A stretch of 43,664 nt of DNA. Source: an uncultured Oscillospiraceae bacterium. GTDB lineage: Bacteria; Bacillota; Clostridia; Oscillospirales; Acutalibacteraceae. The position numbers were made by a program, and so were the translations under genes. The stretch covers positions 1-43,664 of the forward strand of contig CABUNG010000022.1 in the NCBI GenBank assembly GCA_902492895.1, written 5' to 3'. This document shows, in pieces, positions 32,878-41,688 of this stretch (the first letter of the stretch is position 1; each line of letters opens with the position of its first letter). Under the pieces are notes generated by a model. It was not told where the DNA came from and did not search any database. It saw only the letters and a list, made by a program, of their open reading frames with translations.

Positions 32878-33480
32878 TTACCCGATCTTCTTCAAAAAAC
32901 TCGGACGATGGACCGGAGAGGGTCCGTAGGTGCGGATGCGCTCCATATGCAGCGCCGTCCCATACCCTTTGTGCTTGGCAAACGCATATTCCGGATAGGT
33001 CCGGTCCAGCTCCGCCATCAGCCGGTCCCGGCTGACCTTGGCCAAAATGGAGGCCGCCGCAACGCTGGCCGACAAGGCATCTCCCTTGACAAGAGTCCGT
33101 GCCGCCGCAGTCAGACCGGGCGGAAGCCGGTTCCCGTCCACCAGCACCAGCTCGGGCGGGACCGACAGCCCTGCCACCGCCCGCTGCATCGCGCGATAGG
33201 TGGCCTGCAGGATGTTGACTTCTTCGATTTCCTCCACCGAGGCGCTGGCCACACACCAAGACGCGGCCGCATCGACAATCCGGTCGTACAGCTGCTCCCG
33301 TTTCTTTTCGGAAAGCTTTTTTGAATCGTCCAGTCCTTCCGGAATATGATCGGGATCGAAAACAACCGCCGCCGCGTATACGGGGCCCGCCAGCGGGCCG
33401 CGGCCTGCCTCATCCACCCCGCAGAGCAGGCGGATGCCGGCACTGTCCCGCACTGCCTGATCGTATTCGATGTTGGTCAT
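32878..33480 (-). CDS. rnhB: Ribonuclease HII
   Basis: 200 residues. CGVDEAGRGPLAGPVYAAAV (about 20-39) with Asp23 and Glu24, VLVDGNRLPPG (Asp about 118), and SILAKVSRDRLM (about 146-157) make the four-carboxylate site. Removes ribonucleotides from DNA. Start preceded by GAGGAGG, 12 bases after the signal peptidase stop. Conserved neighbourhood with rbgA, lepB and yraN. Confidence 0.96.
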   Translation of the reverse strand: MTNIEYDQAVRDSAGIRLLCGVDEAGRGPLAGPVYAAAVVFDPDHIPEGLDDSKKLSEKKREQLYDRIVDAAASWCVASASVEEIEEVNILQATYRAMQRAVAGLSVPPELVLVDGNRLPPGLTAAARTLVKGDALSASVAAASILAKVSRDRLMAELDRTYPEYAFAKHKGYGTALHMERIRTYGPSPVHRPSFLKKIG

Positions 33481-33492
33481 GCTGCCGCCTCC

Positions 33493-34080
33493 TCAGGATT
33501 CCGGATACAGGCCGCCGAACTGATCAAAGGGGAAGATGCGGAATACGGCCTTTCCCATGATATCGTGCACATCGATGAAGCCGAGGTCGCGGCTGTCCAG
33601 CGACGCGGTCCGATTGTCCCCCATGACGAATACCTTTCCCTGCGGCACCTGAACCGTACCGTTCAGTCCCTCCGGGTAGGTCGGCACCTGGATATAGGGC
33701 TCGTTGAGAATCTCCCCATTGAGGATCACCCGATGGCTTTCCTCATCGATGGAAATGGTGTCGTTTTCAACGGCGATGATCCGCTTGACGAGCGGTTCCT
33801 TGGTATAGCGGTTGATCACCACGATATCGCCCCGCTCGGGTGTGTACGGCAGCGCCGACAGGATCAGGCGATCCTTATCCATCAGCGTCGTCTGCATAGA
33901 GCGGCCGTCCACCCCCACGATCCGGAACAGGAATGTAAAGACCAGCACCACGACGATGAGCGAAAACACCGCCGCCTCGACCCACTCGTAAAGCGACGCG
34001 GTTCCGTTCGGCTTATCGTCATCCCGGTCTTCCGGCGGAACCAGAAGGGCGGGATCCTGTTCATGGGAAATCGGTTGCAT
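33493..34080 (-). CDS. lepB: Signal peptidase I, paralogue 3
   Basis: 195 residues. N-terminal acidic stretch, one membrane helix (about 36-54), catalytic Ser61 in GRSMQTTL, Lys99 in EPLVKRIIAVENDT, and VFVMGDNRTASLDSRDLG (about 158-175) as box E. Gram-positive type, cleaving secreted proteins outside the membrane. AGAAGGCG precedes the ATG; 29 bases after paralogue 2. It is the most divergent of the three: box D has VEND where the others have VAGD. Confidence 0.95.
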   Translation of the reverse strand: MQPISHEQDPALLVPPEDRDDDKPNGTASLYEWVEAAVFSLIVVVLVFTFLFRIVGVDGRSMQTTLMDKDRLILSALPYTPERGDIVVINRYTKEPLVKRIIAVENDTISIDEESHRVILNGEILNEPYIQVPTYPEGLNGTVQVPQGKVFVMGDNRTASLDSRDLGFIDVHDIMGKAVFRIFPFDQFGGLYPES

Positions 34081-34109
34081 CGGCGATCGCCTTCTTTTCG
34101 TAGTATGGA

Positions 34110-34661
34110 TTACAGCTTAGTAAAAGGCCACAGGCGCAGAACGGCATGGCCGATGATATCCTCGACCGGCACCGGACCGATGTCGTCCCAGCGGCTGTCA
34201 TGAGAATTGTCCCGATGATCGCCCATGACAAACACCGTGCCTTCGGGGACCGTGATCTCCCCGGTCATATCGTAGGGCACGCTCGGGAACTGCACATAGG
34301 ATTCCTCAAGCAGTTCCCCGTTGAGGCGGACCCGGAGGAGGTCCGGATCGATCTCGATGCGGTCCCCCGCCACCCCGATCACCCGCTTGATCAGCGGCTC
34401 GTCGGTATAGCGGTTGATCACGACGATATCGCCCCGCTGCGGGGTATGCGGCAGCACCGAAAGGATCAGACGGTCGCCGTGATACAGCGTCGTCTGCATC
34501 GAATCGCCGTCTACCCCGACAATGCGGAACAAAAAGGTAAAAACGAGAACAACCACCACCAGCGAAAAAACGGCGGCCTCTATCCATTCATATACGGCAG
34601 AAACCGCACTCGGCCGGCCGTTTTCCACGGATTCCTCTTCGATTTCGGGAGATGGCTCCAT
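34110..34661 (-). CDS. lepB: Signal peptidase I, paralogue 2
   Basis: 183 residues from ATG 34661 (AAGGCGG upstream; a TTG at 34685 has no site). Membrane helix (about 28-46), catalytic Ser54 in GDSMQTTLYHGDRL, Lys92 in EPLIKRVIGVAGD, VFVMGDHRDNSHDSR near the C-terminus. Close paralogue of the enzymes at 33493 and 35577, showing local duplication. It lies 35 bases after rbgA. Confidence 0.95.
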   Translation of the reverse strand: MEPSPEIEEESVENGRPSAVSAVYEWIEAAVFSLVVVVLVFTFLFRIVGVDGDSMQTTLYHGDRLILSVLPHTPQRGDIVVINRYTDEPLIKRVIGVAGDRIEIDPDLLRVRLNGELLEESYVQFPSVPYDMTGEITVPEGTVFVMGDHRDNSHDSRWDDIGPVPVEDIIGHAVLRLWPFTKL

Positions 34662-34696
34662 CTGCAATCGCCGCCTTATCTGCAAGGTTTAAAGAT

Positions 34697-35560
34697 TCAG
34701 GACACAGGACGCTCGAGCGTCACCCGTCCGAGCTTGCCCGCCCGGAACTCATCGAGCACCATCGCCGCCGCCCGTTCGGTGTCGATTTCGCCGCCCGATA
34801 CGAGCATGCCCCGCCGCCGGCCGATCTCTTCGAGCAGTGCACCGCCCTGCGCAGGCAAATCCCCGGTGAGGCGGTACCGGCTGCAAAGCGCGTCGGGAAT
34901 CCGGTCCCGCAGCAGCTCCAATAGGGCACAGGCGAGCTCTTCCCCATCGAGGATCTGATCCCGGATGGCGCCCGTAAAGGCGAGATGCCGCGCCACGGTC
35001 TGATCCTCAAACTTGGGCCAGAGGACCCCAGGGGTATCCAGCAGCTGAATGCCCCCGTCGGCGCTATACCAGCGCTGGTCCCGGGTGACGCCGGGACGGT
35101 CCTCCACTTTGGCCTTGCCGCCCTTCGCGAGGCGGTTGATCAGGGAGGATTTCCCGGAATTCGGAATTCCCGCAACCATAACGCGCACCGGATGCCCAAG
35201 CATTCCCTTCGCGGTCCACTGCGCGATTTTTTCCTTCAGAAGCTGGCGGATCAGCGGCGAAAACTGGCCGACGCCCTTGCCACCCTTGCAGTCGGCCGCC
35301 ATCACAGCCGCGCCCTGCTTCCGGAACCAATCCATCCAGAGGGCGGTCGCCGCCTCATCCGCGATGTCCGCCTTGTTGAGAATCACGAGGCGGGGCTTTC
35401 CCGGCGTGAGCGCGTCCAGCTCGGGATTCCGGCTGCTCAGCGGAATGCGGGCATCCACCACTTCCGCCACAGCGTCGATCAGCGGCAGGCAGGCCTGAAT
35501 CTGACGGCGCGTGCGCGTCATATGCCCTGGAAACCACTGTATATTCTGTCCATATTCCAA
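34697..35560 (-). CDS. rbgA: Ribosome biogenesis GTPase RbgA (YlqF)
   Basis: 287 residues from TTG 35560; AAGGGGAG lies before it and an upstream frame would overlap lepB. Circularly permuted GTPase needed for late 50S assembly: G4 LNKADIAD (about 62-69) precedes G1 AGIPNSGKSSLINRL (about 127-141) and G3 LLDTPGVLWP (about 174-183). The N-terminal IQWFPGHMTRTRRQI is the family signature. It sits between two lepB genes. Confidence 0.94.
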   Translation of the reverse strand: MEYGQNIQWFPGHMTRTRRQIQACLPLIDAVAEVVDARIPLSSRNPELDALTPGKPRLVILNKADIADEAATALWMDWFRKQGAAVMAADCKGGKGVGQFSPLIRQLLKEKIAQWTAKGMLGHPVRVMVAGIPNSGKSSLINRLAKGGKAKVEDRPGVTRDQRWYSADGGIQLLDTPGVLWPKFEDQTVARHLAFTGAIRDQILDGEELACALLELLRDRIPDALCSRYRLTGDLPAQGGALLEEIGRRRGMLVSGGEIDTERAAAMVLDEFRAGKLGRVTLERPVS

Positions 35561-35576
35561 GGCCGGTCTCCCCTTT

Positions 35577-36131
35577 CTAAACGCTTCCGATCCGATTGAG
35601 CGGCCAGATCCGAAAAACCGCCCGGCCCACAATATCCTCCACCGAAACCAGACCGATATCCGCTGCGCGGCTGTCGTGCGAGTCGTTACGGTGGTCACCC
35701 ATGACGATCACATATCCCTCCGGAACGGTGACCGCCTCTGTCATATCATAGGCGGGGGTCGGATAATGCACATAGGGCTCGTCCAGCGGATCCCCATTTA
35801 AAAGAACGCTGTGGGCGGTTTCGTCGATTTCCACGGTGTCCCCCGCCACCCCGATCACCCGCTTGATCAGCGGCTCATCCGTATAACGGTTGACCACCAC
35901 GATATCGCCCCGCTCGGGCGATGTGAGAATAGGGCAGAGAATCAGCCGGTCTCCTCCGTAAAGGGTGTCCTTCATGGAGTCGCCCTTGACCCCCACGATG
36001 CGGAACAGCATGGTGAAAAAGACCACGACGCAGACCAGCGACACCACCAGGATTTCCGCGATGTCATAGCACACGGATGTCCAGGACAGGACCGCGTCCT
36101 CTGCCGCTTCTTTGCGCTGGATACGCTTCAT
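35577..36131 (-). CDS. lepB: Signal peptidase I, paralogue 1
   Basis: 184 residues. Membrane helix (about 25-45), Ser52 in GDSMKDTLYGGDRLI, Lys90 in EPLIKRVIGVAGD, VIVMGDHRNDSHDSR. First gene after a strong promoter, likely leading an operon through rbgA, lepB, lepB, rnhB, yraN and the dipeptidase. Its cytoplasmic N-terminus is basic, while those of the other two are acidic. Confidence 0.95.
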   Translation of the reverse strand: MKRIQRKEAAEDAVLSWTSVCYDIAEILVVSLVCVVVFFTMLFRIVGVKGDSMKDTLYGGDRLILCPILTSPERGDIVVVNRYTDEPLIKRVIGVAGDTVEIDETAHSVLLNGDPLDEPYVHYPTPAYDMTEAVTVPEGYVIVMGDHRNDSHDSRAADIGLVSVEDIVGRAVFRIWPLNRIGSV

Positions 36132-36183
36132 GCATCTTCCGCCTCCGTTTCCGCCGACCGCCCCGATCGGAATACTCTACGAG

Positions 36184-36212
36184 ATTGTACCATGAGGCGG
36201 AAAAATAATCAA
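36184..36212 (-). promoter_or_regulatory. Sigma-A promoter of the lepB-rbgA-rnhB operon
   Basis: Minus strand: TTGATT (36207-36212), 17-base spacer, TACAAT (36184-36189). Confidence 0.88.
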
Positions 36213-36252
36213 CCGCACAGCCGATTTTTTACAGATCCGGAAGCGGCGGCTG

Positions 36253-36281
36253 TTGCAGAGACCAACTGGATATGCTATACT
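36253..36281 (+). promoter_or_regulatory. Sigma-A promoter of the plus-strand SGNH gene
   Basis: TTGCAG (36253-36258), 17-base spacer, TATACT (36276-36281). The -10 overlaps an ATG at 36272, which therefore cannot be the start. Confidence 0.8.
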
Positions 36282-36328
36282 GTCAACACATCGTATCTGC
36301 GAAAAAATTAGAATTGGGTCGTGTTAAG

Positions 36329-37153
36329 GTGGGCAAGGCAAAGACGTTGAAGACCTCTTCCGATGTAAAAAAGCAACCTCCAAAAAGGCATCCCGCCCGG
36401 TGGGCGTTTGGTATATCGCTCCTGATCTGCCTGGTCGCGGCAGGGGCTCTGTTTGCCGCATATTGGCTGTATCTGCGCACGTCCGACGATCCCTTTACCA
36501 TCCCGTTTATCGGGGGGCTGGCCGGAGGCGACAAATCCTCGTCGAGCGCCAAGCCCCATCCCGACCAGACGTTTGACGAATATGTCGCCGACACCATTTT
36601 CATCGGGGACTCCCGCACCAACGGCCTGACGAAATACGGATACATTCCGCAGAGCAACGTCTATGCCGTGGACGGATTCAACCACAAGTCCGCGCGCACG
36701 GATAAGTTCCTGACACTCAGCGGCACCAGCAAAAAACTGACGATCGCGCAGGCCATCGCCCTCGTCAAGCCGGTCCGGATGGTGGTGTCCTTCGGCATCA
36801 ACGGCGTGGGCTTCATGGATACGGACACGGTCATGTCCGAATACGACGCGTTCCTCGATGAGCTCAAGGCCGCATCTCCCGACACCCTTTTGGTGGTGCA
36901 GTCCATTCTGCCCGTCTCCGCGGAAAAAACCGCGGCGAATTCCAACATGTCGAACCGCACCATCGATTCTTATAACGCCAAACTCAAGGCGCTTGTGGAG
37001 GAAAAAGGGGGCGTTTATCTGGACAGCGCGCCGGTCCTCAAGAATTCCAAGGGCGCTCTGAACGCCAAATTCGACGCCGGGGACGGTCTGCATTTCAACC
37101 GGGCCGCTTATCAGGCGCTACTCGATTTCTACGACCAAAACCGCCTCTACTGA
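36329..37153 (+). CDS. Membrane-anchored SGNH/GDSL-type hydrolase
   Basis: About 274 residues. The start is uncertain: GTG 36329 or TTG 36347 (AAGG eight bases upstream); both lack a strong site. A basic cytoplasmic end, one membrane helix (about 30-50), then an outside domain with block I IFIGDSRTNGLTKYGY (catalytic Ser), a GINGVGF block III and DGLHFNRAAY with the Asp-His pair. Likely an esterase or acetyltransferase acting on wall glycans. Paralogue of the protein at 41689-42561 and divergent to the lepB operon; it faces the MBOAT/DHHW genes across a shared terminator. Confidence 0.85.
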   Translation: MGKAKTLKTSSDVKKQPPKRHPARWAFGISLLICLVAAGALFAAYWLYLRTSDDPFTIPFIGGLAGGDKSSSSAKPHPDQTFDEYVADTIFIGDSRTNGLTKYGYIPQSNVYAVDGFNHKSARTDKFLTLSGTSKKLTIAQAIALVKPVRMVVSFGINGVGFMDTDTVMSEYDAFLDELKAASPDTLLVVQSILPVSAEKTAANSNMSNRTIDSYNAKLKALVEEKGGVYLDSAPVLKNSKGALNAKFDAGDGLHFNRAAYQALLDFYDQNRLY

Positions 37154-37164
37154 TGCAAACGAAC

Positions 37165-37202
37165 AAACCCCTGGAACGCACAGCCGTGCGTTCCAGGGGT
37201 TT
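37165..37202. terminator. Bidirectional intrinsic terminator
   Basis: AAACCCCTGGAACGCAC (37165-37181) pairs perfectly with 37186-37202 around a 4-base loop; T-rich on both sides. It serves the SGNH gene (plus) and the DHHW gene (minus). Confidence 0.9.
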
Positions 37203-37214
37203 CTTATGCGATTC

Positions 37215-38357
37215 TTACCGCGCGAGCGCCGGAGCGAGCTGACGGTCGGCCGCAAAGGTGGAGGCGTTATACAGCACCAGCACGTCGGTGATCTCCCGCC
37301 CATCCATCCACGAAGCGAGCGCTTCTTTGAAATACCGGAGATCCACGACATCGATGGTTTCATAATGCGCCGTCAAAAACGGGATCAGGGCGTGGGCGTA
37401 CGAATCCTTGATCACCAGCAGATGCCGGCCGTTCCGGACGCTTGTTTCAATTTCGGTGAGAGGATGATTCCCGCCGAGGAAATAGGCGTATTTGTCGCGT
37501 CCCTCCAGGCTGGCGGGATCGTAGAGCGAATCCCGCACCGTTTTGCCGCCGTCCCATGTGACGGTACAGGGATTGGCCGTTTTCGACTGATACGCCTGTA
37601 TGGTATCCGGGGAAATCAGGGAGAGATTCGCTTTGGAGTACAGGGTCCCATAGAAGTCGTCTGCCACGGTTTCGACCGTAAACTCCTTCTTGTCGAGCGG
37701 CGTGAGTCCCTGCGCTTTCATCAGGGACTGATAGGCGACGAACGCCCCTTGGGTGGTCCAGTGGTGGTCGGTGCGGTAATAGAGTTGATCCCGCTCCAGC
37801 GCATACAGCATGACGGGAGTGGGATCGCAGAACACGACCCGGCTGCCAAGCGACCGGCGCAGACGGTCAATCAGCGCGGCCTCATCGGCCACGGGAGCGC
37901 AGAGCGGCAGGGCGTTCGACAGCACGGTGGTCGCGGTAGGAGCCAGCATGACCGAGGCGTTCAAAGATGGATCCGCCTGCATCACCCGTTCCAGGAAATC
38001 CGCCACAGCCCGGCAGTTGGTTTCTTCCAGGGCGGCATCCGCCGCGGCCGGGACTTCAAACAGGCGCATATCCTTCCCGAAATACACCCGTCCGTTATCC
38101 GGCCGCAGGGTGGCGAGCCCCGCCATCGTTTTGAGTGCCACCCAGCCGTCCCTCATCGGGAACTGATCGGTTATGAAGGTCTCAAAATCTTTTCCGAACT
38201 GGCCGGACAGCACCCGCTCGGCCGAAACCGAAGGCCACCCCTGCAGATAACGGTTTTCCCGTTCCGAATACGGTTTCACCGGCGTCAGAACGTTCCAAAG
38301 AAATCCCGCGATGAGGATCCCCACGAACACGAACGATATGATTTTATCTTTACGCAA
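37215..38357 (-). CDS. DHHW family protein (AlgJ/AlgX-like acetylation partner)
   Basis: 380 residues from TTG 38357, preceded by GGAGGG. One N-terminal membrane helix (about 7-24), then an outside SGNH-like domain with the DHHW motif at 197-200 (YYRTDHHWTTQGA), as in AlgJ/AlgX, and VIKDSYAHALIPF (about 315) carrying the presumed catalytic Ser. Such proteins take acetyl groups passed by an MBOAT protein and place them on a surface polymer. It follows the MBOAT gene by 12 bases. Whether it acts on peptidoglycan or another glycan is not shown. Confidence 0.9.
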   Translation of the reverse strand: MRKDKIISFVFVGILIAGFLWNVLTPVKPYSERENRYLQGWPSVSAERVLSGQFGKDFETFITDQFPMRDGWVALKTMAGLATLRPDNGRVYFGKDMRLFEVPAAADAALEETNCRAVADFLERVMQADPSLNASVMLAPTATTVLSNALPLCAPVADEAALIDRLRRSLGSRVVFCDPTPVMLYALERDQLYYRTDHHWTTQGAFVAYQSLMKAQGLTPLDKKEFTVETVADDFYGTLYSKANLSLISPDTIQAYQSKTANPCTVTWDGGKTVRDSLYDPASLEGRDKYAYFLGGNHPLTEIETSVRNGRHLLVIKDSYAHALIPFLTAHYETIDVVDLRYFKEALASWMDGREITDVLVLYNASTFAADRQLAPALAR

Positions 38358-38369
38358 CGGGAATCCCTC

Positions 38370-39791
38370 CTAAAAGCGGAAATACAGGAACGGATTGTAG
38401 GACGCGTCCACCAAAAAGGCGATGCACAAAACAAAGCCGAGGAGAATCAGACCGAGTTCCACGGCCGTCAGAACCGCGGGATGCGCCTTCAGCCGGCCGC
38501 CTACAAGGGCGGCGGTTTTCCGGGGAAGCGCCGTGCTTCCGAGGATGAGCAGCACCAGCAGCACCGCGCTGGAATAGAGCAGATAGATTCCCTGACCGTC
38601 CCACAGACGGCCTCCGGCCCCAAAAAGCGTGCCGATGTACCGCACCCCCTGCCCCAGGGAGTCGAAAGCGAAAATCGCCCAGCTGATCATGACGAGCAGC
38701 ATGGTGTATACATGCCGGAGAACCGGCGGCACTTTGTCGAGCAGGCGGAGCAGGCCGATTTTTTCTATCATCAGGATCACGCCGAAATACAGGCCCCACA
38801 CCACAAAGTTCCAGCCCGCGCCATGCCAGATACCGGTCAGCAGCCAGACGACCAGAATGTTCCGGATCTGCTTGGCAAGACCCCGGCGGTTGCCTCCGAG
38901 CGGGATGTAGACGTATTCCCGGAACCAGGTGCTCAGGGTGATGTGCCAGCGCCGCCAGAAATCCGTGATGCTCGTGGCCACATAAGGATAGTTGAAGTTT
39001 TCCTCAAAATGGAAGCCGAACATCCGGCCGAGGCCGATCGCCATATCGGAATAGCCGGAAAAATCAAAATAGATCTGGAACGTGAACGCCGCAAGCCCGA
39101 TCCAGGCGGTGAGAACCGGCAGGGTATCGATCTCCATGGCCGAAATCTTCTGCCAGATTTCCCCGACCGTATTCGCCAGCAGCACCTTTTTCGCCAGGCC
39201 CACGACAAACCGCCGGACACCCGCAGCAAAATCAGGGAACGACTCTTCCCGATCCCGCAGTTCGCCCGCCACGGTTTTGATTCGTACGATGGGACCGGCG
39301 ATGAGCTGCGGAAACAGGGAGACATAGGTCCCGAAGTTCAAAATGCTGCGCTGCACCTCGACCTCTCCCCTGTACAGGTCGATGATATACGACAGCGCCT
39401 GAAACGTATAAAACGAGATGCCGATCGGCAGCGAGACATCCAGCAGCGGAATTCCCGCCTTGGCCACGCCGTTGACCATGCCGATGAGGAAATTCGCATA
39501 TTTGAAGAAGGCGAGGAACAGCAGATTCATCACGACCGCGAGCGCCAGAATCCGCCCGGGATAACCCCCGCGCTTTTTCTCATGCTCGAGCCACAGACCA
39601 AGGCCGTAATCCATCGCGATGGAAAACAGCATCAGCAGCACATATACCGGTTCTCCCCAGGCATAGAAGAAAAGGCTGCACACCAGCAGCACCAGGTTCT
39701 TCCAGAAAACCTGTCCGCGGGGAACCAAATAGTACAGAATGAGCACGACGGGAAGAAAATAAAACAAAAACAACGGACTGCTGAATACCAT
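38370..39791 (-). CDS. MBOAT family O-acyltransferase (AlgI/DltB/PatA-like)
   Basis: 473 residues with about ten membrane helices. NFNYPYVATSITDFWRRWHI (about 268-287), WFREYVYIPLGGNRRG (about 292-307) and the catalytic His in TGIWHGAGWNFVVWG (about 328-342) are hallmarks of the AlgI-like group. It moves acetyl groups from the cytoplasm across the membrane. AGGTGG precedes the ATG and the gene follows rsiV by 9 bases. Paired here with a separate DHHW protein, whereas B. subtilis OatA fuses both functions in an acyltransferase-3 protein. Confidence 0.94.
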   Translation of the reverse strand: MVFSSPLFLFYFLPVVLILYYLVPRGQVFWKNLVLLVCSLFFYAWGEPVYVLLMLFSIAMDYGLGLWLEHEKKRGGYPGRILALAVVMNLLFLAFFKYANFLIGMVNGVAKAGIPLLDVSLPIGISFYTFQALSYIIDLYRGEVEVQRSILNFGTYVSLFPQLIAGPIVRIKTVAGELRDREESFPDFAAGVRRFVVGLAKKVLLANTVGEIWQKISAMEIDTLPVLTAWIGLAAFTFQIYFDFSGYSDMAIGLGRMFGFHFEENFNYPYVATSITDFWRRWHITLSTWFREYVYIPLGGNRRGLAKQIRNILVVWLLTGIWHGAGWNFVVWGLYFGVILMIEKIGLLRLLDKVPPVLRHVYTMLLVMISWAIFAFDSLGQGVRYIGTLFGAGGRLWDGQGIYLLYSSAVLLVLLILGSTALPRKTAALVGGRLKAHPAVLTAVELGLILLGFVLCIAFLVDASYNPFLYFRF

Positions 39792-39800
39792 AGTCCACCT

Positions 39801-40652
39801 CTATGCCTCGGGCAACACTTCAAATTCCTGGATACCCATGTATCCCGGGGCAATTTCATATTTTTCAAACACCACGACCACGTGGCCCTGCGCATTGATA
39901 TAGAACGGCTGATCGTCCCGAATCGAGGTGAACGCTCCCTCTTCGTCCTTGTAGTAGTACAGGGAATCGTCCGCGGCCATCCGTTCCTCCATCTGGCGCC
40001 TGACGCTGTCGTTTATCAGACGGACATAATGGGGACCGAGCATGTCCTTGAGCGTGAGATTCCGCCCCGATTCCAGATCGATGTTGTAAAAATACTGTTC
40101 CCCGTAAAAGCTCGCGGCCGTTTCCGCTTTGTCGATGACGAAGGAAACGGTCTGGCCGTCGTTGCAGTAGAGGGTGTAATCGACGTAGATCTCGGTCGGG
40201 AGGAAATCCTCTTCCTGTCCGCCCGTTTCCAGAAAGGCCTGCTTATACGCCCGGGCCCGATGGCGGGCTTCCTCGACGAGCTGATTCATTTTATACTGAA
40301 TTTCGTAATTGATCCGCCGTTCGAGATCCGAATTGCCTGTATTCTCCAGCGCCGGAAGATTGACTTTCAGGACATCGGCCTCTTCCGTTTTCTCATATTG
40401 CGTGAAGGTGAAAACCCGGGCCACATTGCCGATCACGGGAACCTCGTACAGATTATTGGCCAAAACCGGGCTGGCATTCACCAGCACGACGAATACCGTG
40501 CACATCGCCGCGGCCGCGATCATCGACCAGCGGGCCACATGCGCGCTTCGGGGCCCCCGCGTGCTGCGCACCGCATCCCGGACCGCTTCCCCAAGTTCGT
40601 CCGGCGGCGCAATGGTGTCATAGACCGCCTTGGCATCCTGCATGGACTTCAT
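39801..40652 (-). CDS. RsiV-like anti-sigma factor (DUF3298 domain)
   Basis: 283 residues from ATG 40652 (GGGGG upstream). Short N-terminal anti-sigma region, one membrane helix (about 42-62), then an outside region with the DUF3298/lysozyme-binding part: TEIYVDYTLYCNDGQTVSFVI (shown in part: YVDYTLYCNDGQTVSF), GRNLTLKDMLGPHY, YYYKDEEGAFTSI and a C-terminal VVVVFEKYEIAPGYMGIQEF. After the helix, SPVLANN offers a signal-peptidase-like VLA site. In B. subtilis RsiV holds SigV until lysozyme binds and signal peptidase then RasP cut it. Position right behind the sigma gene supports the same pairing. Confidence 0.88.
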   Translation of the reverse strand: MKSMQDAKAVYDTIAPPDELGEAVRDAVRSTRGPRSAHVARWSMIAAAAMCTVFVVLVNASPVLANNLYEVPVIGNVARVFTFTQYEKTEEADVLKVNLPALENTGNSDLERRINYEIQYKMNQLVEEARHRARAYKQAFLETGGQEEDFLPTEIYVDYTLYCNDGQTVSFVIDKAETAASFYGEQYFYNIDLESGRNLTLKDMLGPHYVRLINDSVRRQMEERMAADDSLYYYKDEEGAFTSIRDDQPFYINAQGHVVVVFEKYEIAPGYMGIQEFEVLPEA

Positions 40653-40677
40653 CCCGTTTCCCCCTTTCACAGCTGTG

Positions 40678-41160
40678 TCAGAGCACCTCGCAGCCCAGAT
40701 CCTCCCGCAGACGGCTAAGCGCCGTATACAGACGGGATTTGACGGTGTTCAGATTGGTGCCCGTGATCCGTGCGATCTCTTCCAGTTTCATATCCTCGTA
40801 AAACCGCAGCATCACGACGGTACGCAGTTTGGGATCCAGACGGCCGACCGCCCGATAAACATCGAGTTTCTGGCCGATATCCTCGTCTTCCACCAAGTCT
40901 TCCGGCAAGTCTTCGACCAGAATGAACCGTTTGTTGCGGCGCAGATACGCGAGGCTTTCATTGACCAGGATGCGGAAAACCCAGGCTTTCACCGCCTCGG
41001 CCGCCTTCAGGGAGGACGCATGGGTCAGAGCCTGCACCACGGTATCCTGCACGATGTCGAGCGCTGCTTCCCGGCAGTGGGTATAGGCAAACGCCAGGCG
41101 ATACATCGACGCCTGGTTTTCATAGATGAAATCTGTGATGACCGCCCGTTTCCCTTCCAC
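40678..41160 (-). CDS. ECF RNA polymerase sigma factor, SigV-like
   Basis: 160 residues from GTG 41160 (AGGAGA upstream). Region 2 is DFIYENQASMYRLAFAYTHC followed by AALDIVQDTVVQALTH and AWVFRILVNESLAYLRR; region 4 has LRTVVMLRFYEDMKLEEIA and GTNLNTVKSRLYTALSRLRE. Membership of the SigV/ECF30 group is inferred from the DUF3298-type anti-sigma next door. Probable role: response to lysozyme or wall stress. Confidence 0.92.
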   Translation of the reverse strand: MEGKRAVITDFIYENQASMYRLAFAYTHCREAALDIVQDTVVQALTHASSLKAAEAVKAWVFRILVNESLAYLRRNKRFILVEDLPEDLVEDEDIGQKLDVYRAVGRLDPKLRTVVMLRFYEDMKLEEIARITGTNLNTVKSRLYTALSRLREDLGCEVL

Positions 41161-41181
41161 GCCGCCGTCTCCTCTGCCGAT

Positions 41182-41646
41182 TTATCCGAGCGCCTCCTTG
41201 AAGGCTTTTTCCGCCGCAGGGGTATCATCCGAAACACAGAGAACAACCATGACGCCCTGCTTTTTGATCAGCGGATCCTGGAGCTTTTTCATCTCGGCCG
41301 GCTGATAATTTTCAAACGCGGTCTTCTGCTCTTCGACTCTCTTCTGCATAGCTTGGTAGATGCGGTCGGCAGCCTTCTCGTCTTTGGCCTTGAACACGGC
41401 AATTTCTTCGGCGGTGGCCCCCGAACTCTCGTATATTTTGAACGCCTCGATATCGGCTTCGTCGATTTCAAAGAGCATCTTCAGCATCGTTTCGTTCCCG
41501 GCCGTCATCTCGTCCTTGAACGTCAGGGTGGTATGCAGGGTATCCGCCAGAACGGCCGGATCGGCTTCTTTCGGCTCATCTTTGGCACAACCGGTCAATA
41601 CCAGCAGCAATCCCAGGAGCAGCGCGCCCATTCGCATTGTTTTCAT
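41182..41646 (-). CDS. DUF4358 lipoprotein
   Basis: 154 residues. Signal peptide with lipobox VLTGC (Cys20). The rest fits DUF4358: TFKDEMTAGNETMLKMLFEI, IYESSGATAEEIAVFKAKD (about 72-90), RVEEQKTAFENYQPAEMKKL and a GVMVVLCVSDD strand. Function unknown; from memory the family accompanies MBOAT/DHHW gene sets in Clostridia. AAGGAG precedes the ATG; 42 bases after the SGNH gene and 21 before sigV. Confidence 0.88.
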   Translation of the reverse strand: MKTMRMGALLLGLLLVLTGCAKDEPKEADPAVLADTLHTTLTFKDEMTAGNETMLKMLFEIDEADIEAFKIYESSGATAEEIAVFKAKDEKAADRIYQAMQKRVEEQKTAFENYQPAEMKKLQDPLIKKQGVMVVLCVSDDTPAAEKAFKEALG

Positions 41647-41688
41647 GTGTGGTTTCTCCTTCTACTTAATGAGTTTGATCGGTCCCCT

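Noticed and set aside
36272..36328. ATG start of the plus-strand SGNH gene at 36272
   Set aside because: It overlaps the -10 element TATACT; a downstream GTG or TTG must be used.
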